From positions 1 through 64,000 of the forward strand of contig JAFXCQ010000019.1 of the NCBI GenBank assembly GCA_017521425.1: 64,000 nt of DNA. Direction: 5' to 3'. Below the pieces are notes generated by a model that was not told the origin of the DNA, ran no database searches, and worked only from the letters and a program-made list of their open reading frames with translations. Below, piece by piece: positions 29,777 to 39,430 of this stretch (the first letter of the stretch is position 1; each line of letters begins with the position of its first letter). Source of the stretch: Clostridia bacterium. Lineage in GTDB: Bacteria > Bacillota > Clostridia > Oscillospirales > Acutalibacteraceae. The position numbers and the translations under genes were made by a program.

Positions 29777-29952
29777 TTTGTCGCTTGAATTTTATTTGAA
29801 GGACAATCTTCTTGCAGGCTGAATTTATTCAACCAATGGTAAGTATATAACCTATTATTTATTATAGAGTTGTAAATCTCCATTGGCGCCACGGGAAGCA
29901 ACGTCACTCGAGTACCTATGATATCATTATAATTATGAAGGAGGGAAGCGAA
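29777..29952 (+). other. Structured rpsL-rpsG intergenic region
   Basis: This 176-nt gap is long for the operon and contains nested inverted repeats: GGCTGAAT/ATTCAACC (about 29817-29834) and CCAATGG (29833-29839 region) with CCATTGG (about 29879-29885). The rpsG ribosome site follows. In E. coli the corresponding gap carries the S7 autoregulatory site. A similar role here is inferred only from position and pairing potential. Confidence 0.5.
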
Positions 29953-30423
29953 GTGCCAAGAAGAGGCCAGATAGCAAAACGTGATGTTTTGCCAGATCCG
30001 CTTTACAACTCTAAGCTTGTTACAAGGCTTATTAACAATGTTATGTATGATGGTAAAAAAGGTGTTGCACAAAAAATTGTTTACGACGCTTTTGACATCA
30101 TTGCAGAACAAACAGGCAAAGAACCTTTAGAGGTTTTTGAATCAGCTATGGAGAACGTTATGCCCGTTCTCGAGGTAAAAGCTCGCCGTATAGGTGGTGC
30201 AACATACCAAGTTCCGATCGATGTTCGTCCTGAAAGACGTCAGACACTCGGTCTTCGTTGGATCACACTCTATTCTCGTCAACGTTCTGAAAAGACAATG
30301 AAAGAAAGACTTGCCAACGAAATCTTAGATGCAGTTAACTCACAGGGTTCTGCATTCAAAAAGAAAGAAGATACACACAAGATGGCAGAAGCAAACAAAG
30401 CTTTTGCACATTTCAGATGGTAA
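29953..30423 (+). CDS. rpsG: 30S ribosomal protein S7
   Basis: A 156-residue protein that nucleates assembly of the 30S head by binding the 3' domain of 16S rRNA. The start is GTG at 29953, 7 nt after AAGGAGGG, giving (M)[15 protein letters not shown]; the longer frame from ATG 29935 would include the ribosome site. The conserved [23 protein letters not shown] block and the [15 protein letters not shown] end are present. It is co-transcribed with rpsL and fusA. Confidence 0.97.
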   Translation: MPRRGQIAKRDVLPDPLYNSKLVTRLINNVMYDGKKGVAQKIVYDAFDIIAEQTGKEPLEVFESAMENVMPVLEVKARRIGGATYQVPIDVRPERRQTLGLRWITLYSRQRSEKTMKERLANEILDAVNSQGSAFKKKEDTHKMAEANKAFAHFRW

Positions 30424-30455
30424 TCGTTTGATTATCTGTTTAATTGGAGGATATC

Positions 30456-32528
30456 ATGCCAAGACAAGTACCATTAGAATTAACAAGAAATATCGGTATT
30501 ATGGCTCATATCGATGCGGGTAAAACAACCACAACTGAGCGTATCCTTTACTACACAGGTGTTAACCACAAGTTAGGTGAAACTCACGATGGTTCCGCTA
30601 CAATGGACTGGATGGAGCAAGAGCAAGAAAGAGGTATTACAATTACTTCTGCTGCTACAACTTGCTTCTGGAACAAACACAGAATCAATATCATTGACAC
30701 CCCAGGTCACGTTGACTTTACAGTTGAAGTTGAGCGTTCATTAAGAGTTCTCGACGGTTCTGTAACAGTTCTTTGTGCAAAGGGTGGTGTTGAACCACAG
30801 TCAGAAACTGTTTGGAGACAAGCTGACAAGTACAAGGTTCCAAGAATGGTTTATGTTAATAAGATGGACATTATGGGTGCAGACTTCTATAATGTACTTA
30901 AGATGATGAAAGACCGTCTTAAATGTAATGCTGTTCCGATTCAGCTCCCAATCGGTTCCGAGTCAGATTTTAAAGGAATTATCGACCTCGTTGAAATGAA
31001 TGCTGTTGTTTATTACGACGATTTAGGTAAAGATATTCGTATCGAAGAAATTCCTGAAGATATGAAAGAACTCGCTCAGAAGTATCGTGAAGAGCTTGTT
31101 GAGCACGTTGCTGAACAAGATGATGACTTAATGGAAAAATACTTCGCTGGTGAAGAACTCACTGTTGAAGAAATTAAGACTTGCATCAGAAAAGCAACAA
31201 TCGCTAACAATATGGTTCCTGTTGTTTGCGGTACTTCATACAAAAACAAAGGTGTTCAGAAATTACTTGATGCTGTTATCGATTATATGCCAGCTCCAAC
31301 AGATGTTGAAGCTATTAAAGGTATAAACCCTGATACAGAAGCAGAAGAAGTTCGTCACTCTTCAGATTCAGAGCCATTTGCTGCTCTCGCATTTAAGATT
31401 GCAACTGACCCATTCGTAGGTAAGCTTTGCTTCTTCAGAGTTTACTCAGGTAAAATCGAAACAGGTTCTACAGTTTACAACTCAGTAAAAGACGATAACG
31501 AAAGAATCGGTCGTATTCTTCAGATGCACGCAAACGACAGAAAAGATATTGACTGCTGCTATGCAGGTGATATTGCTGCTGCTGTTGGTGTTAAGAGAAC
31601 TACAACTGGTGATACACTTTGCGATAAAGCTCACCCAGTTATTCTCGAATCTATGGAATTCCCAGAACCAGTTATTCGTGTTGCTATTGAGCCAAAAACT
31701 AAAGCTGGTCAAGAAAAAATGGGTATTGCTCTTGCAAAACTTGCAGAAGAAGACCCAACATTCAAATGCTATACTGACGGTGAAACAGGTCAAACTATCA
31801 TCGCTGGTATGGGTGAACTTCACCTTGAAATTATCGTTGACAGATTGCTTCGTGAATTCAGAGTTGAAGCAAACGTAGGTAAACCACAGGTTGCTTACAG
31901 AGAAACAATTACTGCTGAAGCAAATGCAGATACTAAATTTGCTCGTCAGTCTGGTGGTCACGGTCAATACGGTCACGTTAAAATTAAAATCGAACCTAAC
32001 GAACAAAAAGGTTACGAGTTTGTTAACAACATCGTTGGTGGTGCTATTCCTAAGGAATTCATCGGTCCTGCTGAAGCAGGTATCAAAGGCGCTATGCTTT
32101 CTGGTGTTCTTGCAGGTTACAACGTTGTTGACGTTAAGGTTACACTTTATGATGGTTCATACCACGAGGTTGACTCATCAGAAATGGCCTTCAAAACTGC
32201 TGGTTCTATGGCTTTCAAAGAAGCTATGGCAAAAGCATCTCCTGTTCTTATGGAGCCAATTATGAAAGTTACAGTTGTTGTTCCAAGTGAATACATCGGT
32301 GACGTTCTTGGTGACCTTACATCTCGTCGTGGCCTTCCACAAGGTCAGGAAGACAGAAACGGTGCAGCAGAACTTATTGCTCACGTTCCGCTTTCAGAAA
32401 TGTTTGGTTACGCTACAGACCTTCGTTCAAAAACACAAGGTCGTGGTCAATATGTAATGGAACCAAGCCACTACGCTGCAGTTCCAAGAAATATTGCTGA
32501 AAAGATTATGGACGAACGTTCAAAATAA
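30456..32528 (+). CDS. fusA: Elongation factor G
   Basis: A 690-residue translocase GTPase. Motifs are in order: G1 [20 protein letters not shown]3 DTPGHVDF, G4 [10 protein letters not shown], then domains II-V ending in the usual [23 protein letters not shown] 30456 is 5 nt after GGAGG, giving the normal N-terminus [20 protein letters not shown]; the frame upstream contains the ribosome site. It lies between rpsG and tuf. Confidence 0.98.
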   Translation: MPRQVPLELTRNIGIMAHIDAGKTTTTERILYYTGVNHKLGETHDGSATMDWMEQEQERGITITSAATTCFWNKHRINIIDTPGHVDFTVEVERSLRVLDGSVTVLCAKGGVEPQSETVWRQADKYKVPRMVYVNKMDIMGADFYNVLKMMKDRLKCNAVPIQLPIGSESDFKGIIDLVEMNAVVYYDDLGKDIRIEEIPEDMKELAQKYREELVEHVAEQDDDLMEKYFAGEELTVEEIKTCIRKATIANNMVPVVCGTSYKNKGVQKLLDAVIDYMPAPTDVEAIKGINPDTEAEEVRHSSDSEPFAALAFKIATDPFVGKLCFFRVYSGKIETGSTVYNSVKDDNERIGRILQMHANDRKDIDCCYAGDIAAAVGVKRTTTGDTLCDKAHPVILESMEFPEPVIRVAIEPKTKAGQEKMGIALAKLAEEDPTFKCYTDGETGQTIIAGMGELHLEIIVDRLLREFRVEANVGKPQVAYRETITAEANADTKFARQSGGHGQYGHVKIKIEPNEQKGYEFVNNIVGGAIPKEFIGPAEAGIKGAMLSGVLAGYNVVDVKVTLYDGSYHEVDSSEMAFKTAGSMAFKEAMAKASPVLMEPIMKVTVVVPSEYIGDVLGDLTSRRGLPQGQEDRNGAAELIAHVPLSEMFGYATDLRSKTQGRGQYVMEPSHYAAVPRNIAEKIMDERSK

Positions 32529-32543
32529 TCTTTCAAAAAACTA

Positions 32544-32572
32544 TTGAATTATTTATAATTTTTTGTTATTAT
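32544..32572 (+). promoter_or_regulatory. Additional promoter in front of tuf
   Basis: TTGAAT (32544-32549) and TATTAT (32567-32572) are 17 bp apart within the 87-bp fusA-tuf gap, which would allow extra tuf transcription. Confidence 0.55.
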
Positions 32573-32615
32573 AGTAATATGCAAAATATGCGTTACTACA
32601 AAGGAGGAAATTACA

Positions 32616-33815
32616 ATGGCAAAACAGAAATTCGAAAGAACAAAGCCACATATTAACATTGGTACTATCGGTCACGTTGACCACGGTAAGACAACTCTTA
32701 CAGCTGCTATCACAAAGACTCTTTCTCTTAAAGGTTATGCACAATTTGAAGATTATGCAAACATCGATAAGGCTCCAGAAGAAAGAGAACGTGGTATCAC
32801 AATTAACACAGCTCACGTTGAATATGAAACAGATGCACGTCACTATGCTCACGTTGACTGCCCTGGCCATGCTGACTATATTAAAAACATGATCACAGGT
32901 GCTGCTCAGATGGACGGTGCTATCCTTGTTATCGCTGCAACAGACGGTCCTATGGCTCAGACAAAAGAACACCTTCTCCTTGCTCGTCAGGTTGGCGTTC
33001 CTTACATTGTTGTATTCCTTAACAAATGTGACCTCGTTGACGACCCAGAACTTCTTGAACTCGTTGAAATGGAAGTTCGTGAAACACTTTCAGAGTATGA
33101 ATTCCCAGGCGATGATACTCCAATCATCAAAGGTTCAGCTCACCAGGCTCTTATTGCTGCTGAGGACCTTTCACTTGATGTTTATGCTCCAATCCTTGAA
33201 CTCATGGATGCTGTAGATAGCTATATCCCAACTCCTGACCGTAAAGCTGACCTTGATTTCCTTATGCCTGTTGAAGACGTATTCACAATCACAGGTCGTG
33301 GTACAGTTGCTACTGGTAGAGTTGAAAGAGGTCAACTTAGAGTTGGTGACGAACTCGAAATCGTTGGTCTTAAAGAAGAAAGCTCAAAAACTGTTTGTAC
33401 AGGTGTTGAAATGTTCCACAAACTTCTCGACTATGCAGAAGCAGGTGACAACATTGGTGCTCTTCTTCGTGGTGTTGACAGAAAAGGTATTGAACGTGGT
33501 CAGGTTCTTTGCAAACCAGGTTCAATCAAACCTCACACAAAATTCAAAGGACAGGTTTATGTTCTTTCTAAAGATGAAGGTGGCCGTCATACTCCATTCT
33601 TCAACAACTATCGTCCACAGTTCTTCTTCAGAACAACTGACGTAACAGGTGTTATCACTCTTCCAGAAGGCACAGAAATGTGTATGCCTGGCGATAACGT
33701 TGAAATGACTGTTGAACTCATCACTCCAATCGCTATCGAAAAAGGTCTTCGTTTCGCTATCCGTGAAGGTGGCCGTACAGTTGGTTCAGGTGCTGTTACA
33801 GAAATCGTTGAATAA
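32616..33815 (+). CDS. tuf: Elongation factor Tu
   Basis: A 399-residue GTPase that delivers aminoacyl-tRNA to the ribosome. G1 [14 protein letters not shown], the effector region with the conserved RGITIN, G3 DCPGHADY and G4 NKCDLV are intact, and the C-terminal [27 protein letters not shown] is typical. AAGGAGG precedes the ATG. It is the last gene of the cluster and ends in a strong terminator. Only one tuf copy is visible in this window. Confidence 0.98.
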   Translation: MAKQKFERTKPHINIGTIGHVDHGKTTLTAAITKTLSLKGYAQFEDYANIDKAPEERERGITINTAHVEYETDARHYAHVDCPGHADYIKNMITGAAQMDGAILVIAATDGPMAQTKEHLLLARQVGVPYIVVFLNKCDLVDDPELLELVEMEVRETLSEYEFPGDDTPIIKGSAHQALIAAEDLSLDVYAPILELMDAVDSYIPTPDRKADLDFLMPVEDVFTITGRGTVATGRVERGQLRVGDELEIVGLKEESSKTVCTGVEMFHKLLDYAEAGDNIGALLRGVDRKGIERGQVLCKPGSIKPHTKFKGQVYVLSKDEGGRHTPFFNNYRPQFFFRTTDVTGVITLPEGTEMCMPGDNVEMTVELITPIAIEKGLRFAIREGGRTVGSGAVTEIVE

Positions 33816-33852
33816 TCAGCGCTTTAAGAGAACTAATTAACTAATAAAAATT

Positions 33853-33884
33853 CGGTGTAGCAGGTAACTGCTACACCGTTTTTG
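33853..33884 (+). terminator. Terminator of the rpsL-tuf cluster
   Basis: CGGTGTAGCAG-gtaa-CTGCTACACCG, an 11-bp perfect stem, is followed by TTTTTG. Confidence 0.93.
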
Positions 33885-34061
33885 TTTTGGTGGATTTATT
33901 ATATTATAAGTGGAAAACCCTGATTTTATTACTATTCTACGATTAGTAGAGAACTTCTACAAAGAGTTTCTTGATTTTTATATTTGTTTGTGCGAAAATA
34001 GACTTGCGCAAAGCAAAACACCGCGGGGTTTAATAATTGTTATAGTAAAAGGGGTTTTTAT

Positions 34062-34976
34062 ATGGATAAAAAATCAATGGGAACTTTTCTTACGGATTTA
34101 AGAAAAGAACGAGGTTTAACGCAACAGGAAGTTGCAGATAGCCTTAATGTGTCAAACAAAACTATAAGTAAATGGGAGCGTGACGAAGGTTACCCTGAAA
34201 TTACAATGTTATCTACAATTGCAAAGTTTTATGAAATTACAACTGATGAACTTTTAAATGGCGAAAGACTTGCAAGGGGAACGCTAACTGAAGAAACTAC
34301 AGTAAAAAAAGATGTTTCTTTAGAAAAATATAAAACAATTTCGATTGTTGCGAATACAGTAAGTGTGTTCACTTTTATAAGTTTATTTATGTGTTGCCTT
34401 TTAGCTACATTTACCGGATTTCCGGGTTTTATTTATGGGAATGTAGGTTGTGCAATAATATCCTTGCTTTGTTTTATATTAAATAAAACTCTATTTAATA
34501 TTACAAAGAAAGAAAAAAAGGATATAACCAATAGTGATATAAATTCACTTTGCTTTTCAAATTTTTTCTTTTACACAAATCTTATATCCTGTATTTTTTT
34601 GTATATCGGAGAAAAATTGGGAGAAACGGTAAGATTTGACGCTTATATACCTTTTGCAATTTTAATTTCAATTGTGATTATATATAAATATCACTTGCGA
34701 TTATTGAAAACTAACAATTTATACAGCATTTCAGAACAAAATGAAAAGTTAAAGAAGACGTTATCAATAATTTCAAAAGTGTTAATTATTACCGGATTTA
34801 TCGGCGCGATTATTTTTGCATTATTGGAATCTGTAAATAGTACATATTTAAGATATGATAAAGTTGACGAATTTGTTTTTGTTCTTCAAATTGCTGTTAT
34901 GGCTGTTTCGATAGGTTCAATTGTATTGATTGGTATTATGACATGGGTTTATAACAAAAAGAAAGTTAAAAATTAA
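34062..34976 (+). CDS. XRE-family regulator with C-terminal membrane domain
   Basis: A 304-residue protein with an XRE helix-turn-helix at about residues 8-62 (LNVSNKTISKWERDEGYPE) and a C-terminal region of roughly six hydrophobic helices (about 92-300) without a recognised catalytic motif. This layout, a DNA-binding domain fused to a small membrane domain, is frequent in Clostridia, where targets are usually unknown. The ATG is preceded by AAAAGGGG. The gene stands alone between the tuf terminator and its own terminator. Confidence 0.82.
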   Translation: MDKKSMGTFLTDLRKERGLTQQEVADSLNVSNKTISKWERDEGYPEITMLSTIAKFYEITTDELLNGERLARGTLTEETTVKKDVSLEKYKTISIVANTVSVFTFISLFMCCLLATFTGFPGFIYGNVGCAIISLLCFILNKTLFNITKKEKKDITNSDINSLCFSNFFFYTNLISCIFLYIGEKLGETVRFDAYIPFAILISIVIIYKYHLRLLKTNNLYSISEQNEKLKKTLSIISKVLIITGFIGAIIFALLESVNSTYLRYDKVDEFVFVLQIAVMAVSIGSIVLIGIMTWVYNKKKVKN

Positions 34977-34986
34977 ATGTAAAGGA

Positions 34987-35024
34987 ACAAGGTGATTCGT
35001 AAAATGAATCACCTTGTGTTTTTT
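34987..35024 (+). terminator. Terminator of the XRE membrane-protein gene
   Basis: ACAAGGTGATTC-gtaaaat-GAATCACCTTGT is a perfect 12-bp stem followed by GTTTTTT. Confidence 0.93.
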
Positions 35025-35044
35025 AGTATTTAATTCGTCTGTTA

Positions 35045-35863
35045 TTAAATACTGTCCTTAATTTTTGTAGCGGCATTAAAAGCCATTTTGAAAAAATTAT
35101 CAGGTGTAACACCAATCAAATCATCGTGTGTGTGTTTATCTGGTTTGTTCTTCAAACAAAGTTCAAGGCTAATCCATTTATCCCACTTGAGTCTTTTCAG
35201 ATTATCACAAAATCTTTGCCAGTTAACTTTGCCTTGCTTATAAGGCATAATATGAGCATCATCAGTCCAGAAAATTTTGTCGCCTGTAACACCCATATTG
35301 TCGTTTATGTGTAAGAAAAAGAGTTTATCGCCAAAATCCTTTAATAAATCGTAACCTGCGTTGTAGCAAAGTTCATGACCTGTATCAATACAGAAACCAC
35401 AATTTTTTCTACGAGATAAATGTTTCTTTATACCATAAAGGCACTCGACACCCTCAGTGTTTTCAAATGCTAAATTTAAGTCGTATTTTTCAGCTTCATC
35501 AATTAAAAGAGAAAAGTTTTTAATACCGATATCGGTGACCTTTGCTACTGTGTCAAATCCTATATAAACGTGACAAACAAGTGTTTTAATACCAAGTTCA
35601 CCACAAGTGTTAATGCATTTTATAAGTTTATGGAAAATTGGTGGCTTTTCTTCAGTCCACATATCGCATACACTATCAAAAGGTGCGTGAATTGAAGCGA
35701 TTTCTAAACCGATTTCTCTTGCGAAATTTACATTTTCAGTAAATTCTTCACTGTCGCACCAGTCAAAAAATACACCATCAAAGCCTGCTTTTTTAACAGA
35801 TAACATCTGCTCTTTTAAAGGAATATCAAAAAAACTTTTTTCAACATTTACTGCTAATTTCAT
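35045..35863 (-). CDS. Sugar phosphate isomerase/epimerase-like TIM-barrel protein
   Basis: A 272-residue member of the xylose isomerase-like TIM-barrel family (AP endonuclease 2 superfamily). Likely metal ligands are visible: Glu in AFENTEGV, Asp and His in CIDTGHEL, His in FLHINDN, and a late Glu in ISLELCLK. Members isomerise or epimerise sugars or inositol derivatives, or act on abasic DNA; the neighbourhood favours carbohydrate work. It starts one base after the stop of the upstream phosphoesterase gene, so the two are co-transcribed. The precise substrate is unknown. Confidence 0.78.
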   Translation of the reverse strand: MKLAVNVEKSFFDIPLKEQMLSVKKAGFDGVFFDWCDSEEFTENVNFAREIGLEIASIHAPFDSVCDMWTEEKPPIFHKLIKCINTCGELGIKTLVCHVYIGFDTVAKVTDIGIKNFSLLIDEAEKYDLNLAFENTEGVECLYGIKKHLSRRKNCGFCIDTGHELCYNAGYDLLKDFGDKLFFLHINDNMGVTGDKIFWTDDAHIMPYKQGKVNWQRFCDNLKRLKWDKWISLELCLKNKPDKHTHDDLIGVTPDNFFKMAFNAATKIKDSI

Positions 35864-35864
35864 A

Positions 35865-36818
35865 TTATTTTAATCCTATTGTGTATTCAGCAAATTCACT
35901 GTCAATATTTTTACCTTCAACAAAATTTCGTGCTTTGAATATTATTTTGTCGTCATAAACTTCACCAATGTAACCTACACCTAAATCAGTAATACCGAAG
36001 TTGTTAGGTTTTCTGTAGCCCGGCACGCTCAAAGAATAAACACCGTTTTCTTCATTAAGAACCTCAAATGTTTTCTCAAATACACCACCGTGAAGATGTC
36101 CGTTTATAAAGAAAACATTTTTAAATTGTTCCATAACAGCTCTTACTTCGTCTGATTGCTCACCCATATCACCAGTTTTCCATACTTCTGGTAAACCGTG
36201 TGTGAATGCGAATGCCTGATGGCACATAACAAAAGCGGGTTTGTTATCTTTTGTAGCTCTTTCTAATTCTTTTCTTAAAAATTCGATTTGTTCTTTACTT
36301 ATGTATGCTTTTTCAAGAACTCTTTTTTCAGTACCGATAACTATAAATGTGTAACCGTTCAAATCATAAGAATAGTAGCTTTTTTTGTTGGTATCAATAT
36401 TCAAATATTCGTTTACTTTATTCATAATAATTTTCTGGTTACGACCATACTGCAAACGAACATCGTGATTACCCATAGTAATAAAGAGCTTTAATTTATC
36501 TTTGTATGTATCAAACACTTCGAAGAATCTTTTGTATTCACCTTTTTTACCAAGCTCAGCAATATCTCCTGCCATAAGTAAAGCGTCGAATTTTTCGTTT
36601 GAATTAAAAATATCTTTAAAACAGTTTTCTACATTATGTGCAAGGTATTCTTTCTTGGAAAAGTGTGTGTCTGCAATACAGGCGAAAGAGAGTTTAACGT
36701 TTTCTGAATCTGTAAATTTTATTGGAGTTTCAGTTGATAACTCATATTCAACCTCACTGCTTGGCAAAAGTGCCTGTAATTGTGCTTTGTATTTTGTAAT
36801 AACGATATCTAAAGACAT
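35865..36818 (-). CDS. Calcineurin-like metallophosphoesterase
   Basis: A 317-residue cytoplasmic phosphoesterase with the full set of two-metal motifs in order: IADTHF (about residue 48), AGDIAELG, MGNHDVR, MCHQAFAFTHG and NGHLHGG. The substrate could be a phosphorylated sugar, lipid or nucleotide and cannot be told from the sequence. AAAGGA precedes the start. It is the first gene of the minus-strand pair and is divergent from a DUF2804-phosphoesterase-MFS operon, suggesting one shared metabolic theme. Confidence 0.85.
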   Translation of the reverse strand: MSLDIVITKYKAQLQALLPSSEVEYELSTETPIKFTDSENVKLSFACIADTHFSKKEYLAHNVENCFKDIFNSNEKFDALLMAGDIAELGKKGEYKRFFEVFDTYKDKLKLFITMGNHDVRLQYGRNQKIIMNKVNEYLNIDTNKKSYYSYDLNGYTFIVIGTEKRVLEKAYISKEQIEFLRKELERATKDNKPAFVMCHQAFAFTHGLPEVWKTGDMGEQSDEVRAVMEQFKNVFFINGHLHGGVFEKTFEVLNEENGVYSLSVPGYRKPNNFGITDLGVGYIGEVYDDKIIFKARNFVEGKNIDSEFAEYTIGLK

Positions 36819-36889
36819 AACAAAATCCTTTCAAAACAATATGTAATTATTATATATTGTTTGGGTTTTATTGTCAATTCAAATAAATG

Positions 36890-36918
36890 TTGCTTATTTG
36901 TATATAATGTGTTATATT
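36890..36918 (+). promoter_or_regulatory. Likely promoter of the DUF2804 operon
   Basis: TTGCTT (36890-36895) and TATATT (36913-36918) are 17 bp apart. A TATAAT at 36903-36908 is an alternative -10 box but lacks a good -35. Confidence 0.5.
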
Positions 36919-36955
36919 TATTGTAAGTGTAAACTTTTTTTAGGAGGTTTTAACA

Positions 36956-38089
36956 ATGGCAGTAGATAAGAGAACATATCCTACTTGGTTAAATGGTGAG
37001 GTTAAGAGTGTACAGAAAGAATACACAGAGCCTACAAAGTTACTTGATGAAAACGGTAATTTAGTAGCACCAGGTTGGGCAAGACACATGGTTTTCCAGT
37101 ATGACAGAAGTCAGGTTGTTCCAAAAATGCGTAGCAAAGAATGGGACTTTTATCAGATTTCTAATGGTAAATATGCTGTTCAGTTGAACTTTGCAAATAT
37201 TTCATTTGGTGGATTTATAAGTGCTAAGCTTATAGATTTACATAACAAGCAACACGACAGAAAGCACGACACAAATACAGTCTGTGATGCAACTGTTCTT
37301 TATTTAGGTGGCAGAGAAAAATATAAAATGCCACCCAAAGGTGATGTGCCTAATAATCTTAAATACACAGTTGAAAGCTTTTTAGGAAAAGCAGAATTCG
37401 AATTTGATACAAAAGAAACAAGCAGAACACTTTACTTTAAAGGTAAAGTAAAGGATGAGGACGTTATCTGCGACTTCCATATGGATATTCCTGAAGGTCT
37501 CGAAAATATAACAACAGTTCTTCCTTTTAAAAATATGAAGTCGGGCTTCTTTATGACAACAAAACAGAACTGTATGCCGTGTTCCGGTACATTCAAATTC
37601 GGTGACAAAGTTGTAGAATTTTCAAAAGAAGATACATTCTGTGCTCTTGACTGGGGCAGAGTTAATACACCTTATCAGTTAGTGTGGTACTGGGGTAACG
37701 GTGCACAAAAAATTAAAGATGAAGATGGTTCGGAACATACAGTAGGTTTTGAAATTACCTGGGGTATAGGTGATGAAAGTTACGCTACTGAAACTGCAAT
37801 TTTCTACGATGGAAAACTTCATAAATTTGGTGCAGTCGATGTAGAAAAATTTCCTAAAACAAACGGTTTTATGAATGAATGGAAGTTTGTTTCAGAAGAT
37901 GGCAGATTTGATATGACAATGAAACCATTTTTTGATAATCATAGTGACATAAATGTGCTTAATCTTTTAAGAATGCACACTCACCAATTGCACGGTATAT
38001 GGAATGGTACAGTTACTCTTGATGATGGTAAAAAAATCGAGATAAAAGATATGTACGCATTCTGCGAATACTGTGAAAATAAATGGTAA
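36956..38089 (+). CDS. DUF2804-family protein
   Basis: A 377-residue protein matching DUF2804, a family of unknown function with a predicted beta-rich fold resembling carotenoid or lipid-modifying proteins. Typical features are the N-terminal LLDENGNLVAPGWAR and the central CALDWGRVNTPYQLVWYWGNG. There is no signal peptide or membrane helix. AGGAGG precedes the ATG. It heads a probable operon with a phosphoesterase 4 nt downstream and an MFS transporter, facing the divergent phosphoesterase/TIM-barrel pair. No function can be assigned. Confidence 0.82.
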   Translation: MAVDKRTYPTWLNGEVKSVQKEYTEPTKLLDENGNLVAPGWARHMVFQYDRSQVVPKMRSKEWDFYQISNGKYAVQLNFANISFGGFISAKLIDLHNKQHDRKHDTNTVCDATVLYLGGREKYKMPPKGDVPNNLKYTVESFLGKAEFEFDTKETSRTLYFKGKVKDEDVICDFHMDIPEGLENITTVLPFKNMKSGFFMTTKQNCMPCSGTFKFGDKVVEFSKEDTFCALDWGRVNTPYQLVWYWGNGAQKIKDEDGSEHTVGFEITWGIGDESYATETAIFYDGKLHKFGAVDVEKFPKTNGFMNEWKFVSEDGRFDMTMKPFFDNHSDINVLNLLRMHTHQLHGIWNGTVTLDDGKKIEIKDMYAFCEYCENKW

Positions 38090-38093
38090 TTGT

Positions 38094-39425
38094 ATGGAAA
38101 ATTTAAAATTTTATTTACTTACAGATACTCATTATTTTGAAGAATCTTTAGGTGCAGAGGGTAAAGCGTACGAAGAATATATGAAAACCGAAGCGTTTTA
38201 CCTTAAAGAGAGCAGTACAATAAATAAAGCGGTGTTTAATAAACTTAAAGAGGATAAAGAAACAGAAATTATTATAATTCCCGGTGACCTTTCAAAAGAC
38301 GGTGAGTATGAAAGTCACAAAAGCTTAATTAAAGAATTAAACGACCTGAAAGAAGCAGGTAAAAAGATTTTTGTGCTTACTGCCGGTCACGATTATAACG
38401 AATATGGCAGAGGCTATAAAAATGATGAATTCGTAAAATCAAAAGGTACAGAATTTAAAGAATTGTATGATTTATATTACGAGTTTGGTTACAAAGATGC
38501 TCTTTCAGTCGATAAAGAAACACTTTCTTATGTTGCGCAAATATCGGAGAATACACGCATTTTAGCACTTAACTGTGACAGTAACAAAGAAACAAAGGGT
38601 ACTATTGATGAAAGACTTTTGTTATGGTCAAAAGAGCAATTAGCAGATGCTAAAAAGAATAATGCTTATGTAATAGCTATGTGTCATTACCCTGTGATTC
38701 CGTCTGTTCCGGTATTTGATTTAGTAGGTGACGCCCACGTAAAAAATTGGCGTGAAATTGCAACTTTTCTTGCAGATAATGGCGTGGAACTCGTTCTCAC
38801 GGGTCATATGCACATACAAAGCATAAATGAATTTGTTACAGAAAAGGGTAATAAACTTTATGACATCTGTACCGCAACAACTGTAGGCACTCCTGGTAAA
38901 TATCGCAAAATAGAAATTTCTGAAACAGGCGAAATGAATGTAAAATCTATACCGGTTTGTGATTTTTCTATACCTGATAAATTTAACTCGTGCGAAGAAT
39001 TTTTTGATTGGCGTTTTAAATATTCGGTAAAAAACAAAATCAATAAAATTCTTGAAGGCGGAAACGGTGCAGTTAAAATTCTAAAAAAAATCGGTAAAAA
39101 AGTGCTTAACTCAATTAAACTGAAAACTCTTGCAGGATTTTTATTTATAAAAATAGATAAATCTTTAAAGAATGTAAAACTTATGGATTTTGCAGGAGAA
39201 ATAGCAACGGCAATTTTTAAAGGTGATATGCCATATACAGATGGTACACCCGAATACGATGCAATAAGCAAGGCATTGAAAAGATTAGGTTTTATTCTTA
39301 AAAAAGTTGAACCGAAGCTTTCAAAAAATGGCGTAGAGGTTGATTTAACCGATATGCTTTTAAACACTATCGGTAATAATAAGGGGTACTCTGATAACAA
39401 TGCGGTAATAAATCTGAAAGGATAA
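38094..39425 (+). CDS. Calcineurin-like metallophosphoesterase, long form
   Basis: A 443-residue protein with metallophosphoesterase motifs TDTHYF (about residue 8), PGDLSKDGEYESH, TAGHDYNEYG (in place of GNHD), MCHYPVIP and TGHMHIQ. A C-terminal extension of about 140 residues has no recognised domain. The change from GNH to AGH removes the usual Asn ligand, as in some related subfamilies. ATG 38094 is 4 nt after the upstream stop; an in-frame GTG at 38073 would overlap the DUF2804 gene. The ribosome site is weak, so translational coupling is likely. It is the middle gene of the operon ending with the MFS transporter. Confidence 0.78.
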   Translation: MENLKFYLLTDTHYFEESLGAEGKAYEEYMKTEAFYLKESSTINKAVFNKLKEDKETEIIIIPGDLSKDGEYESHKSLIKELNDLKEAGKKIFVLTAGHDYNEYGRGYKNDEFVKSKGTEFKELYDLYYEFGYKDALSVDKETLSYVAQISENTRILALNCDSNKETKGTIDERLLLWSKEQLADAKKNNAYVIAMCHYPVIPSVPVFDLVGDAHVKNWREIATFLADNGVELVLTGHMHIQSINEFVTEKGNKLYDICTATTVGTPGKYRKIEISETGEMNVKSIPVCDFSIPDKFNSCEEFFDWRFKYSVKNKINKILEGGNGAVKILKKIGKKVLNSIKLKTLAGFLFIKIDKSLKNVKLMDFAGEIATAIFKGDMPYTDGTPEYDAISKALKRLGFILKKVEPKLSKNGVEVDLTDMLLNTIGNNKGYSDNNAVINLKG

Positions 39426-39430
39426 AATTT

